62,000 bases of DNA from Cristatella mucedo. Lineage: Eukaryota > Bryozoa > Phylactolaemata > Cristatellidae. The notes under the pieces were generated by a model. It worked only from the letters and a program-made list of their open reading frames with translations. It was not told where the DNA came from and ran no database searches. The stretch covers positions 20,612,501 through 20,674,500 of the forward strand of contig WPIO01000001.1 of NCBI GenBank assembly GCA_009760855.2. Direction: 5' to 3'. This document shows positions 1-12,540 of this stretch, in pieces (the stretch's first letter is position 1; the number at the start of each line of letters is the position of its first letter). Position numbers and translations under genes: made by a program.

Positions 1-194
1 CACAGATCTTTATTGTGCGCACTTAACTGTCCTTGTTCGCATGCAGGCAAAAGTGCATTTCTATCAAAGGTAATCGCAAATGTATCACATCCTCTGCAGC
101 AGCATTTAGTGCCCATGGCATCCACATAAAGAAAAAACTGAGCAAATGGTTGCTGACTTCACAGCCTCATTTAGTTAGCAGCAGATGAGCTTTT

Positions 195-320
195 GTGGCT
201 GTCACCTTACTTGAAGGCTACCACCTCACTTTCGGCAGGCAATAAACGCTTGTCTGCAATAGGACTTGAACCTACGACCTGCATCACGAAGTGTGTACAT
301 CCTACCCTTTTGGCAGCCTT
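195..320 (-). repeat. tRNA-derived SINE-like copy
   Basis: Read on the - strand this stretch has a B-box-like GGTTCAAGTCC motif with a tRNA-like spacing behind it, followed by a body that resembles copies at 19.8, 21.9, 52.0 and 61.5 kb (an AAGTGAGGTGGTAGCC type stretch). It is not a functional tRNA: no closed acceptor stem can be drawn. The (TA)n tract lies immediately upstream. Confidence 0.45.
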
Positions 321-337
321 TGAGAAAGTTAAAATTC

Positions 338-338
338 A

Positions 339-404
<66 letters not shown>

Positions 405-407
405 TCA
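338..407. repeat. (TA)n microsatellite
   Basis: Alternating TA over about 70 bases with two single-base interruptions that split it into three blocks. It makes long open tyrosine-isoleucine reading frames which are not genes. Confidence 0.95.
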
Positions 408-409
408 GA

Positions 410-3180
410 TTATATTTATATTTATTAAGAGGTACGATATGCTATCGAATATTACCATTAGGGCACGGTGCTTACCCTTCACAACCTGGGTCGCGGGTAA
501 GAGGCCTGAACAAGTAACTATGCACACCTCCATGCAAGCAGGAACCGCTAATTATCTTCAACTGCTACATAGTTGTTCAATCAGCCGACTTTTAATTTTC
601 TTTCCAGCAATGCCCCTCCGTGGTTAACTGTCATAATGCAGCAGCATCACTTAAATATAGCCGGTGGAATATTAAGCAGAGTCTCAGTCTAAAGGCATCG
701 TGACTTAACTCAAATCTAGGTCCTAAGTTCTAGTCCAACATAAACCAAATCTGTATTGCCTGTGCAAACAGAGTGAAAGCAACTGAGGCTCTATTAAGAC
801 TGTATGCCTGTAGGCGAGCTTCTAAAAATCAGCTGAGCAACACTTTACATGCAATTGCATATCTAGATTTAGTTGACATCTTCAATGCTAAAAAATATTG
901 ATCCTTAGCAGAACAGTTGCCGGTTCCCTTAAGTAGTTCTCCAGGTTTCCCTTTGTACTAGCACAGCCAGCAATGATCTGCATACAGCCACCAAAGACTA
1001 GCATTCTATACAGCAGCTATTACAAGTGCTAATGTAATGAGAGTTCAAATTATACTGCTTGCTTATCAGGCGTGAAACAAATAGTGTTATCTAATAAACA
1101 AAGCATACTGTGTGAATGAATCAGCTACAAGCATGCACAGAACTAGTAGACTCACTGAGCTCCCTTGGGAAAACATTCATAAGAATCACCAATTTTTTAA
1201 ACAATTAGTGCAGAAAGGAAACATTAATCACCCATTCCATAAAACCGATGAGCACGGCTTAAGGTTCTATTTTAATCATAAATTGCACAACTGTCAACCG
1301 TAATATGTAGCAACAGTGTGAGCAAAATGCAGCTACCTTGAATAATAGAACTTGCATTTACCATCGAGTACCACGATATGCTAAAGCCGGTGCCTTGTGG
1401 TAACAAGTTAAGAGTAACGTCCAAAGGCTGCAATGCAGCCGGCAACTTCCGTGAATCAGCAAGATCGCAATCTGCAAAACAGACGTTCAAATAATGACAC
1501 CTACCTACACAAGCAATGTGTCTCGGAGATACAGATCATTGCTAACTAGTATCCCATCGAAGCTGCATGTACAAGGTAACAGGCTGGATACTCACCGTTA
1601 GATACTCGGCCGACAAGAACGTTCTGCAAGAGAAAAGGCACTGATAAACGGTAGAAAGTGAAAAAAGCATGTAGTAAGCAGCATCGGTTGGCATGAAACA
1701 CTGCTCTGGTGGCCACGAATGGAACACATGCAAGAATTAGAACCATTACAAGCAGACCTTGTGGACGTAAACATAGAAGCAGCTTATCAGACAGAACAGC
1801 TGACTCAAACCTGGGTACACTGTATCTTCATCTTCAACTCTAGTGTGCACTATTCGATGCAAACATACAGTAAGAAAAGAATGCCCACGGCAGTACTAAG
1901 CAAAAGCCATGTGAATGATTGCAAAAATCCAACAAAGCAGGTCTGTTGCATTATGACTATGTGCTAGGAAGCAGCCAAGCCTGAGTGAATAAACAACCAA
2001 ATAGGAAGGAATGTCAGCTGGGTGATTAGGGACTGCTGCTCATGATGCATTATTTGGGATGATGAAAATTGCCTCCACAAAAATAATGCTTCTGCCCACC
2101 GTCTTGTCGACTATAAAGGAGTTAACAAGCAGCTGAAAAAGGCAGCAGCCCAGTAGGTGCCATCCAGCTTGAGCACTGCAAGCCACTGGGGAGGGAGGCG
2201 GGGGAGGCATGTGCATGAAGAACGAGTTGAAGACGCCAAGCATGGCAAAGTTCGATGCAAGCCAGCAACATCCACCACCAAAGCTGCTTGTGTGTATGTC
2301 ATCCTTAACTCACACAGGCACGAGGGTCAAGTTGGTGTTATTCTGGAGAGCTTTCTTCATCAGTGTAAAGCCTAAGAAAATTGTCTGAACATAGTGTCAA
2401 ATTGACACCACTTCATGCAGCGAAGAGATAGTGAGAGTCATAGCTGAGTCAGGAAGGTAGTCGATAAAGTGAGACAGTCACCGCAAAAATAGCTGCAAAC
2501 GATGTGTCGCAGTAGGCAGTAAAGATCTCGGTGGTTATGAATTGTGGAAGTTGCGCTGTTTAGGACATTTAGAGCAATGGCCGATATCGGCAAATATTTT
2601 AAGGTTCCACCCTAGTGCAGCTGATGCTCCTGAAACTATCGTACAGAGACAATCACACTGGCGCGTATGTATGCACAATGCATACAACTGAAAACAGCAG
2701 ACCAGCATTCAAACTTCAACTAACAACAGATATTTCCGCGTTCGCAGGCCATCAGTTAATCTCCAAACAAACCACTGACGAATCTTAAAAAAGATACAAG
2801 AGAGCTGAGCATATCATTACACGAATCGCAACCAAACTCCTTAATAGGCTTGGTACAGTTAGCTAAGCAACATTGCACGGTCGCATGTGACACGTTACCG
2901 CTTTAAAAGGTATCAAGTGTAAGCAACATGCTCTCTTGCAAAGCTACGACCTTCACACAACTGCACCTAGATGGTTGGCAGACAAAAAGTGAAAGCAATA
3001 TGAAGTAGGTGCAGGCAGGATAACGACAATGCAGTTGGAGAACAGTAGCACATATACTATTGAAACACACTAATCGTGATGCAGTCGATGTCGAGGTGTT
3101 TGATCTAACACTGATACAAGGAAGAATACATCCAGCTAGTTGTTTTTGTAGCTGTATAAATGTAACAATGAAAGCTATTT
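410..3180. other. no gene seen
   Basis: AT-rich sequence with only short open frames. One - strand stretch (about 2040-2302) has two overlapping hydrophobic frames of 63-67 codons with a proline run, but no splice sites or conserved motif that I can defend. Everything else looks like non-coding, possibly intronic, sequence. Confidence 0.5.
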
Positions 3181-3529
3181 TTTGCCCAAAATCTAAAAAC
3201 AGTAAACAGCTATTCGTCTAACTGTTGTGCTGTTTCAAACAAAAATTTGTAAACAAAAAGATACTACAACTGAAGCTCCAACGTTCATTATCGATATATA
3301 ATATGCAACAGAAAAAAGTTTACAATTTCTTTTAAATAAGTTAGCTATTCGTTCTACTGATTATATCAAACTGGCCAAAACAAAACTTGCAGTGCAATTT
3401 TGCAAAAATTAAGTAAGATGTTAATCAAATTGATCTTGTGGCATCAAAAAATATTAATGCTCGTTTTAGCCATATCTTAAGTTTGGGAATATGCCGAAAA
3501 ACGAACGAGCTAAATTACAGAGGAGCTAG

Positions 3530-5240
3530 AAGGTCAATGTGGGTGGCGAAATAAATTCATCAAATGTTCTGGAAACTCGAAGACAACGTTGAAATATCAC
3601 CTCAAAGTACGTGGAACTGATTTGGATAAATCTGCTGGAGAGTCTGCATCCAAGGAAGTGCCCGTGAACGACAAGAGAAAAAAAGCAATTGCTGACTTCT
3701 TGCTGCGAAACGGTCTGAAGAACGTTGCTATCGATCTGGTTATTGATGGAATATCGTTTAGAGCGACAACTAGAAACGAGTATATAAGGCAATTGATCCC
3801 ACGGGACGGATTTAAACTTCCAGCGAACGAAAGCCATGTGGTGAAGCTGGTGCATGATGATTAAGAAGAAAAGAGAAACAAATCTATTGCAGACATTAAG
3901 GAAAAACTCAAGAGAAGAATTAAGTTTAGCATGACTGGATAAATACAAAACCGTGAGAAGACGTCGATTCGTCGGAGTCGACACTCATGATAAAGGGCGA
4001 TAAAACAACAATCTAGGTGGGTCTTGTTCACATATTTTGTACGTGCACTTTACTTGGTAGGGTCGAATGAATAAAATAGCATTTGAGCGTTTTTAAAATA
4101 ACAACTTAGGAAAATTTAGTAGGATTTACTCAGAAAGGCTATGCAATAAGTAAGAAATGTATTAGCAACATCGATGTCATCAAGCAATTCTACCTAAACC
4201 ATAGGTTGCACATTGGAATATGTATGATATTGGAGTATGTATATTTAAGAAAAGAGACTGAGATGAACGATTTAAACCTGAATAGTGACGATATTGATAA
4301 AATAGACAATTTTGAAGCAGGTACCGACTTGGAATTGATCGCACAGGATAAATCAAAAGGAGACGTCTATTACCGATACCTCCTCAAGAAATTACAGAAG
4401 CTTGCCGGATTCCTCAAAAATGATTTTTTTAAATCTAAAATAAAAGTTTAGTTCGGACGCATGATGAAACTGCATTCGGATGTGAATACGTGCTGGAACT
4501 AAATCCCAGCAATGTTAGAGCCGCTAGAAAAGACAGAAGTTGTCATCTGCGAGACACACTAGCCGAATTCGAGGCGATGGAAATAATCGAGATATTGGAA
4601 TTTGGCTCTCCAAATTCTTTTGAAGGCAATGGAACCTGTGAAACTTTGCTGTCGAGAACCTATGTCGAGAAGACCTAACATTGACGAGTGCTGGCGTAAT
4701 TGTAGAATTCGTGCTCAACAAGCTCTATAACCTGAATAATAACGTTAGTACCAAGCATGGGGAAAATGTGAAGTATCGCGTTGAATTTGAACCTCTTGCT
4801 CAGTCTCAAAGATCCATCTGCCGACCCGTCAAAAACTACACTAAACTTCGCACGACATCTAGCGTCTCGTCTATTTGGAGTCAGCGATGTGGAAGATATC
4901 GTCGAACTGTCATCAAACGATGCTGTAAGTGTGAACTTGTCTCTTCCAGAAACACGGAAGTTGTCGTTTCAAGAAGACGAATCACCAATTGCAGTTAAAT
5001 GGCAAGACAGTTTGAAATAGCTTAAGCCCGAATTTACGAACTTTATGAACTCTGGCTAGGGCACCGAAAATCTCCATAAATTGTGTAACGCATTTCTATC
5101 CATTAAACCGATATCAGCGAATGTTGAAAGAGTTTTTTCTGTCTATGAATTTCTGTACAAAATTAGGATCGCGTCTCTCAGACAAGTCACTTAATGCACA
5201 TGCATTATTGAAATATGAGTATGAGAAGTAAAAATGTATT
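3530..5240 (+). pseudogene. decayed hAT-family transposase
   Basis: The first open segment (3589-3864) carries the hAT landmark around KKAIADFLLRNG, VIDGISFRA and NEYIRQLI, then GFKLPANES, all typical of the region after the BED zinc finger. After stops and frameshifts, fragments reappear at 4260-4450, 4490-4680 and 4781-5020. The C-terminal dimerisation region is visible at about 5100-5240, with PISANVERVFS and, one frame away, SLSDKSLNAHALLKY followed by a stop. Order and strand match an intact hAT transposase, but at least four frame breaks make it dead. The motif AAACAGTAAACAGCTGTTT-like occurs near both ends (about 3200 and 5366) and may mark the element termini, though I read it in direct rather than inverted orientation. 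Confidence 0.82.
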
Positions 5241-5488
5241 GATTTAGCATTAATCACAAAATATGTAATCCAAGTGCTTTTTACAAAAATTCGTTATTGA
5301 CTAGGAAATTAGTGAAAACATTGAAAAACTAGAAACCCCTTTAACAACTGTTTTTTTTTAAATTGAAACAGTAAACAGCTGTTTTCCAATAGTGGCTGTT
5401 TCTCAAAAAACCTAATCCAGCCTGAGGCTTTGCTCAGAAACACACTATAGCTACCAAAGAGCTGTTCGGTACTACATGTTGTGATAGC

Positions 5489-5890
5489 ATGCGGATGGAA
5501 GACGACATGTTGGATGATTTATTGACAGAGAGACTACTCCAAGCAAGCCCTGCCTGGGCATTGAACGATTTGGATTACGAAAATAGCCTCGCTTGCACCC
5601 ATAGGTATATATGCATAATCCTCGGACGATTTAGCTGGTGCAGAGGCAACGGGATGAGGCTCAGACATGGAGATGAAAGATCACTAGCTCTACTGCAACA
5701 TCAGCAGCAGCACGACTATCTGGCTGCTTGTACCACTATCGGTCGAGTTGGTGGGAAGGAATCCGTTCTCGTGAGCAGACGATCAATTAACATCGGAGAT
5801 GTAAGGATTGAGCCGTGGGTCGTCGCATGCGGCCTTGAACTGGATGGTTTTGAAGTCCAACTTCAAGCAGTCTGGTTAATGAATGCTTGA
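5489..5890 (+). other. open frame, unrecognised
   Basis: A 133-codon frame from an ATG to a stop. The first 35 residues are acidic and leucine-rich (MLDDLLTERLLQASPAWAL), with a glutamine/histidine run in the middle. There is no motif I recognise and no polyadenylation signal close by. It sits between the hAT remnant and LTR-like sequence, so a transposon-derived or chance frame is more likely than a host gene. Confidence 0.25.
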
Positions 5891-6142
5891 AATCGTCTGA
5901 TTACTTTACCACTTGCTAATCTCAACAGGTAAAATCTTCCTGAACAAGGATGGCTGATGACTTCAGCTGGAATTATCTCTACCCTGCATGGATACTTACC
6001 GTTTTGCTAAGAACGAGCAATGAATAGTTTCTTCGGGAGAAGTCGCTGCCACTCTGCCTAGCAGCGAATAACCGGCAAACTACTGATGGTGCTGTCAAGC
6101 TAGACATTAGGGCTTACTTATCGAGAGGTGATAAGGTTCTCA

Positions 6143-6158
6143 ACTGGCGACCCCGAAG
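6143..6158 (+). other. primer-binding-site-like sequence of an LTR element
   Basis: TGGCGACCCCGAAG at 6145 resembles the tRNA primer-binding site that follows the 5' LTR of many Ty3/gypsy elements. On the + strand it would place an LTR just to its left (about 5.9-6.14 kb), but no matching second LTR was found, so this is a weak call. Confidence 0.3.
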
Positions 6159-6389
6159 TAGAGTGACTGGCATAAGAACCCCACCCCAAAAAGGAAATTA
6201 ATCTATTCAGCCAGTTGCTCGAAAGATACCACGGACTAGAGGTAGTATTCTGAATGCCTAAACGAGCAGCAAAGTCTCGAAACTCGAACGGGTGAACTGT
6301 GGCACTTACTAATTATTTATTACTTACTAATTCCTAATTACTAATTCTTGAGAGATCCATATTTTTATAATAGCAAATTAAATATTTTC

Positions 6390-8420
6390 CGTTACGTCAT
6401 CTATATGCACTGCAGAGCCTGTATATAGTGATCCGTTTTCTGTACTTATAGGTTGTCAATATGTAATCACTCCAAACAAGGTGGAAAGGGTCAACCACCA
6501 CCTGCTTTTGGGGTACCGGTATTCCGGGACCGTATGCAGCATGACGGTTCACCTTTAGACAAGTTAGCGTTTCGGTTTTCTCGATACTTGCTTCAAGCGA
6601 CCACCGAAGCCTCAATGTCCTTGATTTAATCAGGTCAGTAGGCCAACATTTTGGCAAGCTTGGCAGAAGACAAATAAACGGCTGTTAGTAGCCGAGCAGT
6701 CAACAACGTTGTAAAAATGACAGATAACCACCTCTTTGCCTTTAAAGACCCGGCAGACTTGATTGACAAATAAAGCCAAGCAACTTGGTAAGGCTTCAAA
6801 TGAGAAAACAGCTGTCGGTGCCTATCAAGCCATCCTTTCGCGTGGAATGGAATTGACGATGTAGTCGTAGTGTAGTGCCTGCTGCTGTTAATTGTCTGCA
6901 GGTTTTGCATCGATCGCATGCCGGTAAGGTCTGGTGAACAGCTGGGATATGCTTTTCGTTTAACCACTCGAGGTCTGAGTGCAGAAGCTTAAATGGGGTC
7001 ATGCTGAGTGTATCCGTTTTGACGCATTCATTTCCTCGCTTTCGGACCATGGTGAAGTAATGGCAAGGGCAGCAACGTCTCAGCCACTGCATTGTGGTGA
7101 CATCTCAGCTATAGGATTCTTGGAGATGCCGTGTAGTAGTTTATGGATGTTCCACACCGAAGCTCCACCAAAAGACGCTCCTCCGAGATTCAAGGGCTCA
7201 TTAGACGGCATTATCATATCATTATTAAAACTTCTATTTGGACATCTTTGCTGAACTGTAGTCAAAGCTTGAGAAACGTACACGAGTGGTCGCTGGTCTT
7301 GCATCAATACCGCACTAAGGCCATGAAGAAATGTATCTAAGGTAAGCATAATGAGCAACTGTGTGCCATACAGGCATAGCAGCCGGCATTATTCATAAGG
7401 CCTTTAATGCGGCCAGTGGCTTCAGCTTGGCTGGCATCGCAGCACCAGAGGGCAAATAGGGTGTAGAAACTTCAGGTAACTTGGAGAAAAACTTGACTTA
7501 GTGTCTAGCCATCTCTAATCGCAGCGAGACACCGACTTCTGACGGCGTCTACCTTAGTGGGGTCTGGCCTATTACTTGTAATAACCTCCGAGAATTCCAT
7601 AAAATGATTCAATCATTCTTAGTAATTCCTTGGGATCGGAAGCACAACAATCGCAGTATGCAAACGGTCTGGCAGTCTTCGTTTGAAGACTGCTGGCTGT
7701 ATAGAGTGTCGCTAGCCTGAACCCAGATACGGCAGCAATGGTACTTAAACACTCAGGAGTCTGCTTAGTTTGCGATCTTCTCGAGCGTCTGGAGCTGATA
7801 GTGTTGGCATTGTATTGCACTATTTAGTGCCTTGGGTCAACGCACATGCCAAGCATTCCTGTGGCAGACTTTGAAACCAACGCGATTAGGCTGACCTATT
7901 CTGAGACATGTGTAACCTTTACAATTATCCCGTCCTGCACTAGGGTATCCAGAGAGTTTGGTGCGATGAGCCGCTTAAATAACCGAGAGGGCACTAGGAC
8001 GACGTTTGATTTTGTATTCGCCGCGAAGACGCTCCACGAGATTGAAGATGGCGAGAAATTCGTCACTCGGGTTAACAGTGTCATGGCTTGGAGTGGCGAC
8101 CGACCGGGCATGGTCATTATGTTGAACTCACTAGGCCCGGGAAGGTCTAGGAAGGCCGGCACGTCATTTTCACGACCGCGAATTTCACGGTGTGCCGTTG
8201 CCCTTTATACAGTACAGGGAACCTAGTACTGATGGAAGTGAGCACTAGGTTAGCACATAGGCACTGAGTCTGACCATTGGCAGCTTGGGTGTGACGAATC
8301 GTGCAAGATGCAACGTGAATTGTGCAAGAAGCAGCATGAAGCACACCCCATGACATCGTAACAGGCTCCGGTATCAACGCACACTTTAAAGTCATTGCCA
8401 AGGAAATTAAGATTATTAAT
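6390..8420 (-). mobile_element. decayed Ty3/gypsy retrotransposon pol
   Basis: On the - strand, reading from high to low coordinates, the order is that of Ty3/gypsy pol. Around 8150-8400 lies a protease-like end (FPVLYKGQRHTVKFAVVK, the segment before the ALLG of gypsy proteases). At about 7900 begins reverse transcriptase (LDTLVQDGIIVKVTHVSE). At 7080-7358 is RNase H (HGLSAVLMQDQRPLVYVSQ, followed by ALTTVQQR). At about 7000-7090 is the end of RNase H (YFTMVRKRGNE, then TLSM). Integrase-linker-like frames follow to 6400. Stops and frameshifts interrupt every domain, so it is inactive. Its gag and both LTRs were not identified with certainty; a possible LTR on the same strand lies at 12.5-12.96 kb. 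Confidence 0.78.
7080..7358 (-). pseudogene. Ty3/gypsy RNase H fragment
   Basis: The best preserved piece of the gypsy pol. The residues TLDTFLHGLSAVLMQD and RPLVYVSQALT align in order with the RNase H start of Ty3/gypsy, although the first catalytic Asp (usually T-D-A) is displaced or lost (TLDTF). Frame continuity is lost after QQR, where an unrelated stretch follows. Confidence 0.75.
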
Positions 8421-9499
8421 CAGAAGTTACGACTGGTCAGTACCACAGGTACAGCCCAGTAAGAAGGTATTTAATTAAGACTCTTCAGCTGCCGAAGTGA
8501 TATTCACGGTATCAGCTCTAGAGCAAAGCACCCATCCACAAAAAGAAGTGAAAAGGTTCGTCGCCTCACATAGCTCGAAGGTTTTGCCGAAGGCATGGAT
8601 CTTCCTGGGTGCATGTTTGTACCACAATCATGAATTACGCATGGCAAGTGTTCTGTCACTTGTGACTTCATTCATGGAAGCTGAGATCAGGTAGAATTCA
8701 GTTACGGACGAGTGGCAACCGACGGTGAACTTTAATCATGCAGATTAGCTAGTAAGTCATTACTTGTACAGACAGAAAAATGCTCAATACTGAAGCTAGA
8801 CTAGTTGGGTCACCGACAGGACCTTTTCTCTCATGCTATTCATGACAATCAGGTCTATCAGAACTTTAGTCCTCTCCTCAACATAGGAGTTGCACGTCTC
8901 AATAAGACCGAGCAGAGCGGTGTAAAATCAGTCGATAGGAGCCTGACTCAAATTATCGGTGGAAGAGGCATTTAAATGTTTCGTACAAGTAATTCCTTTA
9001 AGGAATAAAATGAACTGTGACTCTGTTGCACTTGACTTTAAGTCGTCTCTATCTCCTCGCGATGTGCAGCCCTCGAAATTCTTGCACATTTCAATACCGC
9101 CTAGATCCCTAGCCATTAGCATCATTGCCACTTTAGTAGGTTCCTGCTTACGAATTCTTTCAGAAGCAATCTTATAGTAGTCAAAGTAGTCCTTTCAAAT
9201 TGTCCTTTCCGCCGCAGAATGCATTGAGAATGCCCCAGGTCCGTTATTCTGACACATAGAATGATAGATCGTATCTGACTTCTGACACAATTTTTCGACA
9301 GCAGACAGCACGGAAAACGCCAAGACGAAGGATTTATTTACAGTGAGTCCTCTTAAGGCAAGCCGTGCCTGTGCATGACATGCTTCAGATTAACTATGCC
9401 AAGCTCTCTGCAGTACTTCGATCTAGTAAATTATAGCCTGCATACCGAAGCCACCAAGCCAGGCTCGGCTGATTCCCTGAGTGAGTACCGTGCGACGTT

Positions 9500-9640
9500 T
9501 GCCGTGGTTTGGCCCAGTGGTTAAGGTGGTAGCCTTTGACGACCGAGGTTAAGGTTGTTGCATTTGAAGGCCGATGGCTCGAGTCTTATGGTATTGTGAG
9601 GCGATTTGATAGAGATTAAGTCATCTTAGGGTGCTATAAA
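9500..9640 (+). repeat. tRNA-derived SINE-like copy
   Basis: An A-box-like TGGCCCAGTGGTTAAGG (about 9512) and a B-box-like GGCTCGAGTC (about 9577) lie in tRNA order, followed by a body ending in a short (TA)n tract at 9645-9690. The same tRNA-like head occurs on the - strand at about 19.98 kb. It directly abuts the 9.72 kb Tc1-bearing repeat. Confidence 0.5.
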
Positions 9641-9699
9641 AATTACTCATATATATATTTATTAATTTACACAGAAATATATATATATATGTCTATATA

Positions 9700-10190
9700 T
9701 GATTCAGATTTGGTTAGAGCATTTGGTCCAAGATATGGTATGTCCACTGGGAGTCCAATATCTCGTGCATGTGTTTTGCATGCATGCCTAAGTGTGGGTA
9801 ATTGATTGATTTAAAGAAGCACTCGGCACGGCGGCCGAGTCGTCATCGTCCATTTGCAAACTCTGCCTCATACAGACGAAAACGATTCATCTATCGCTTA
9901 CTTTAGAGTCTCGAACATTACGCATTCGAAAAGTTTAATTTTATGGAAACACCAAAGTAACACATTCAAATATAATTTAATAGTTTCAGTCGTAGTTAGT
10001 GAGTGACCATGAATTTTTTGTTGATTTGAGACATCGCGGGTTCAACTGCAGGGAGCTAAATGATACATCGTGAATTCTCCCTGGAGCACGAAATTCCCTT
10101 CAAAGAAAACGCTGACGAACTCTATGCATCCAACTGATTGCACAACCGTAGCTTGTTAGCTCATTCAGTCATACATTAAATGCATATTTC
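9700..10190 (+). repeat. 5' half of a duplicated Tc1-bearing repeat, copy 1
   Basis: This block matches 22030-22520 in order and strand (shared pieces include GCACTCGGCACGGC versus CCCTCGGCACGGC, then TTTGCAAACTCTGCC, CATTCGAAAAGTT and AATGCATATTTCA). It encodes nothing recognisable in copy 1. Similarity stops abruptly near 10190, where this copy jumps into the second half of the transposase. Confidence 0.7.
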
Positions 10191-10725
10191 AGAGTGGGAC
10201 TACACGGACTGTTTGCAAAAGACAGCGAGAGTATGTGGTGGTGTAATGTTACGTGGTTGCTTCACAACTTCCTTGTTGGGCATATGCACCGGATTCAGGG
10301 AATCGTGAATCAGAATGTCTATCTTGACACTGTGCAGAATTTTTGGTTGCCATCTCCTTAGGCTCTTTGGGAGCTCGACTTCTGTTGGCAGCATGGCAAC
10401 GATCCAAAGCAGCCTGCTATGCGGTCAAAGAGTTAATCACGAACCACTAAACTTTTGAGAAAATCGAAGCCATGCAGAAGCCAAATCAAAGCCTGGACTT
10501 GAACTCGATGAAACATCTGTAGGACAAAGTCAACCACACTCAAAGGTTCACAGTTCTACGGCTCATGAACCCCCGATGATTTCTTTAAGGTTTTGAACGA
10601 TTGGAGGGTGTCAGCTCCTTCAGAAACATGCCGGAAGCCGATGGAGCCACTGCATAGGGGATCGTGTAAAGTTATCGCAGATCTTTGTCCGTCGACTAGT
10701 TAATGATTGCAACTGATAAATTACA
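10190..10725 (+). pseudogene. Tc1/mariner transposase, 5'-deleted copy
   Basis: A frame around 10235-10340 reads like the Tc1 motif VMVWGCF (here VMLRGCF) followed by a VNQNVYLDTVQ-like piece; further on, about 10480-10510, comes the hallmark NQSLDLNS motif, equivalent to the SPDLNPIE of Tc1 transposases. The N-terminal DNA-binding half present in the copy at 22.5-23.5 kb is missing. Stops and frameshifts make it inactive. The end (TCGACTAGTTA, then TTGCAACT) matches the end of the other copy. Confidence 0.75.
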
Positions 10726-10973
10726 CGTAATCATATATTTCCTAGCTTTCTGCCCAATAGAATTCTAACTGAGTTAGATCCAGTCTAAATCTTATTTTTT
10801 GAGGAAAATAGAGTGCTGGTAGAAGATGGGTAGAAACATTTGCTGTACAGCATACATGCGTGCCCACACTGCCCCATACTTGCACAAACCACCACCCAAG
10901 TCAGCCTACCCAAATTCTGCCAGCAAGAATGACGGAGAGCACAGCACTGGCACACGGCCCCACTCGCGTGCAC

Positions 10974-10974
10974 G

Positions 10975-11025
<51 letters not shown>
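10974..11025. repeat. (CA)n microsatellite
   Basis: About 50 bases of CA with one AA interruption, flanked by imperfect CA-rich sequence. It explains the His/Thr-rich and Cys/Val-rich open frames at 10785-11210. Confidence 0.95.
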
Positions 11026-11028
<3 letters not shown>

Positions 11029-11029
11029 A

Positions 11030-12540
11030 GCATGCGCGCCCACAACACACACTCCGGCATGAGAACCAAGTACTTTCGAACATTGAGCGCTATCGTCAGT
11101 AGCACGACGCTGCACTGGCTGCGGAAGTGAAACCCACCTATATGCCAACAATTCAAAACGAAACGGCGGATGGCACACGAACGGCCAAAAGCATTAGCAG
11201 CACTGAACATAGCGGCATTTGCGTGTGTGAGTCTTTCTTACCTCGACAACTGGCCAGTCTGAAGTCGAGCCTAGCATCCCACTGCCACAGCTTATAAAGA
11301 CCAAGCACAGCACGAACAAACAACAAACACCCATTTCGTTCGGGCTGGAACGACAACCACTCTTGAACCAAGAGCGATATGCGTCCGCCTAACGGCCGCA
11401 CTGGGCGTCAGCTGAAAGAGGAAGTAGTCCAATGTCTAGGGACCTTCTGCGTGCGTGGGTGGAGAGCTGTCCGCGGTGTCAGGGGAAGGCCATGCCCGGC
11501 GGCGATAATATCCGGTAGTAGCCCATTGGCCGGCGCATCAGTAGGGGCGGTGCGTGCAGGGGTGTGCTCTGTTAGACTTGCCTTTGGGGTAAACCCCCAA
11601 TGTTTCCGGTGTCTTATAAGTAACTGCTGCGGGGTGTAGGAGCATCGTGTATGCGACGAGCTGGAGCGGTGTGCCTTGGACTAGAACCGCAAAGCCCCCC
11701 ACCCATTCTTTTGCCCGTGGCGTCCAGCGTCACCTTTTCCTAAGATTTCGATTCCAGAGTGCCCCATAGTGTTTCAGTGACGACTAGGCTTAGCCCGAAC
11801 AGACGAGAGAGGGTGTAATTCTAGAACTTATATCAGACCGCAAGCTGCTTCTACGGCGTTCTACTGAGGGTTTGACACCGGACCCCACATAATGGTGATT
11901 AGAGCCTTGAGTATTAAAAATCGGTTATCGGCTTCGTTTGGGACGGAAAGTATTCGCATGGGAACTTTTGGCTTGAAACTAAGGCATTCATGAGTATTGA
12001 CAGCATAGAGTGAAAATATGTTTAGAGACAAGTGAGAAATATAGCTCCTGCCACTAATGCACTGCGCTCTAGCTAAGAATGACTTTAACCGAAGCAAGCT
12101 TGGGAGTGAGCCGCGCTCCCTCAACAGTTGCGACGAGAGGTCCGCAAGAGTAGTTGCCCGTAGCACGAGTGCGATTGGTTGTAAATCTCAGAGGACAACT
12201 GATTCAAGTATAGTCGGTGAGCCAGGACTCGGCGTTGTCAAGATCATTCAGAGCTCTAGAGTTGGATTGCAGTGTGATGCCAGTAAGTCATGGGGATCTT
12301 ATGAAGGTTGACATTGCAACACTCCGACCTAGTGACCCGGTGTCGTGTTGCTTGCGTATTTGAATTTGAGATGAGTGGAGGAGAATCAGAGAAGCTACTA
12401 TCGATCCGCCACAAATCTCTAGCTACCAGGACCGAGCATTTCTTATCTGTGAGGACGCCAGTTAAGCTTCTACATTTAGGCTGCAATAGTAACCGCAAAG
12501 ATGCTCGTCCCCGGTTCTCTAGCGGTTGACGGCGTAGTTC
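11030..12540. other. no gene seen, GC-richer block
   Basis: This block, especially 11370-11720, is richer in G and C than its surroundings and holds several short open frames on both strands, none with motifs. It may be part of a decayed LTR element, since LTR-like sequence follows on its right, but that is inference. Confidence 0.35.

Noticed and set aside
195-320. A real tRNA gene on the - strand
   Set aside because: A B box is present, but no acceptor stem or anticodon arm can be folded; it fits a SINE better.
2040-2302. Two overlapping hydrophobic - strand frames with FAMLGVFNSFFMH-like sequence, faintly like a fatty acid elongase segment
   Set aside because: The resemblance needs frameshifts, the histidine box is absent, and no splice borders support it.
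10785-11210. Cys/Val-rich 141-codon frame
   Set aside because: It is produced by the (CA)n tract; its flanks have no motif.
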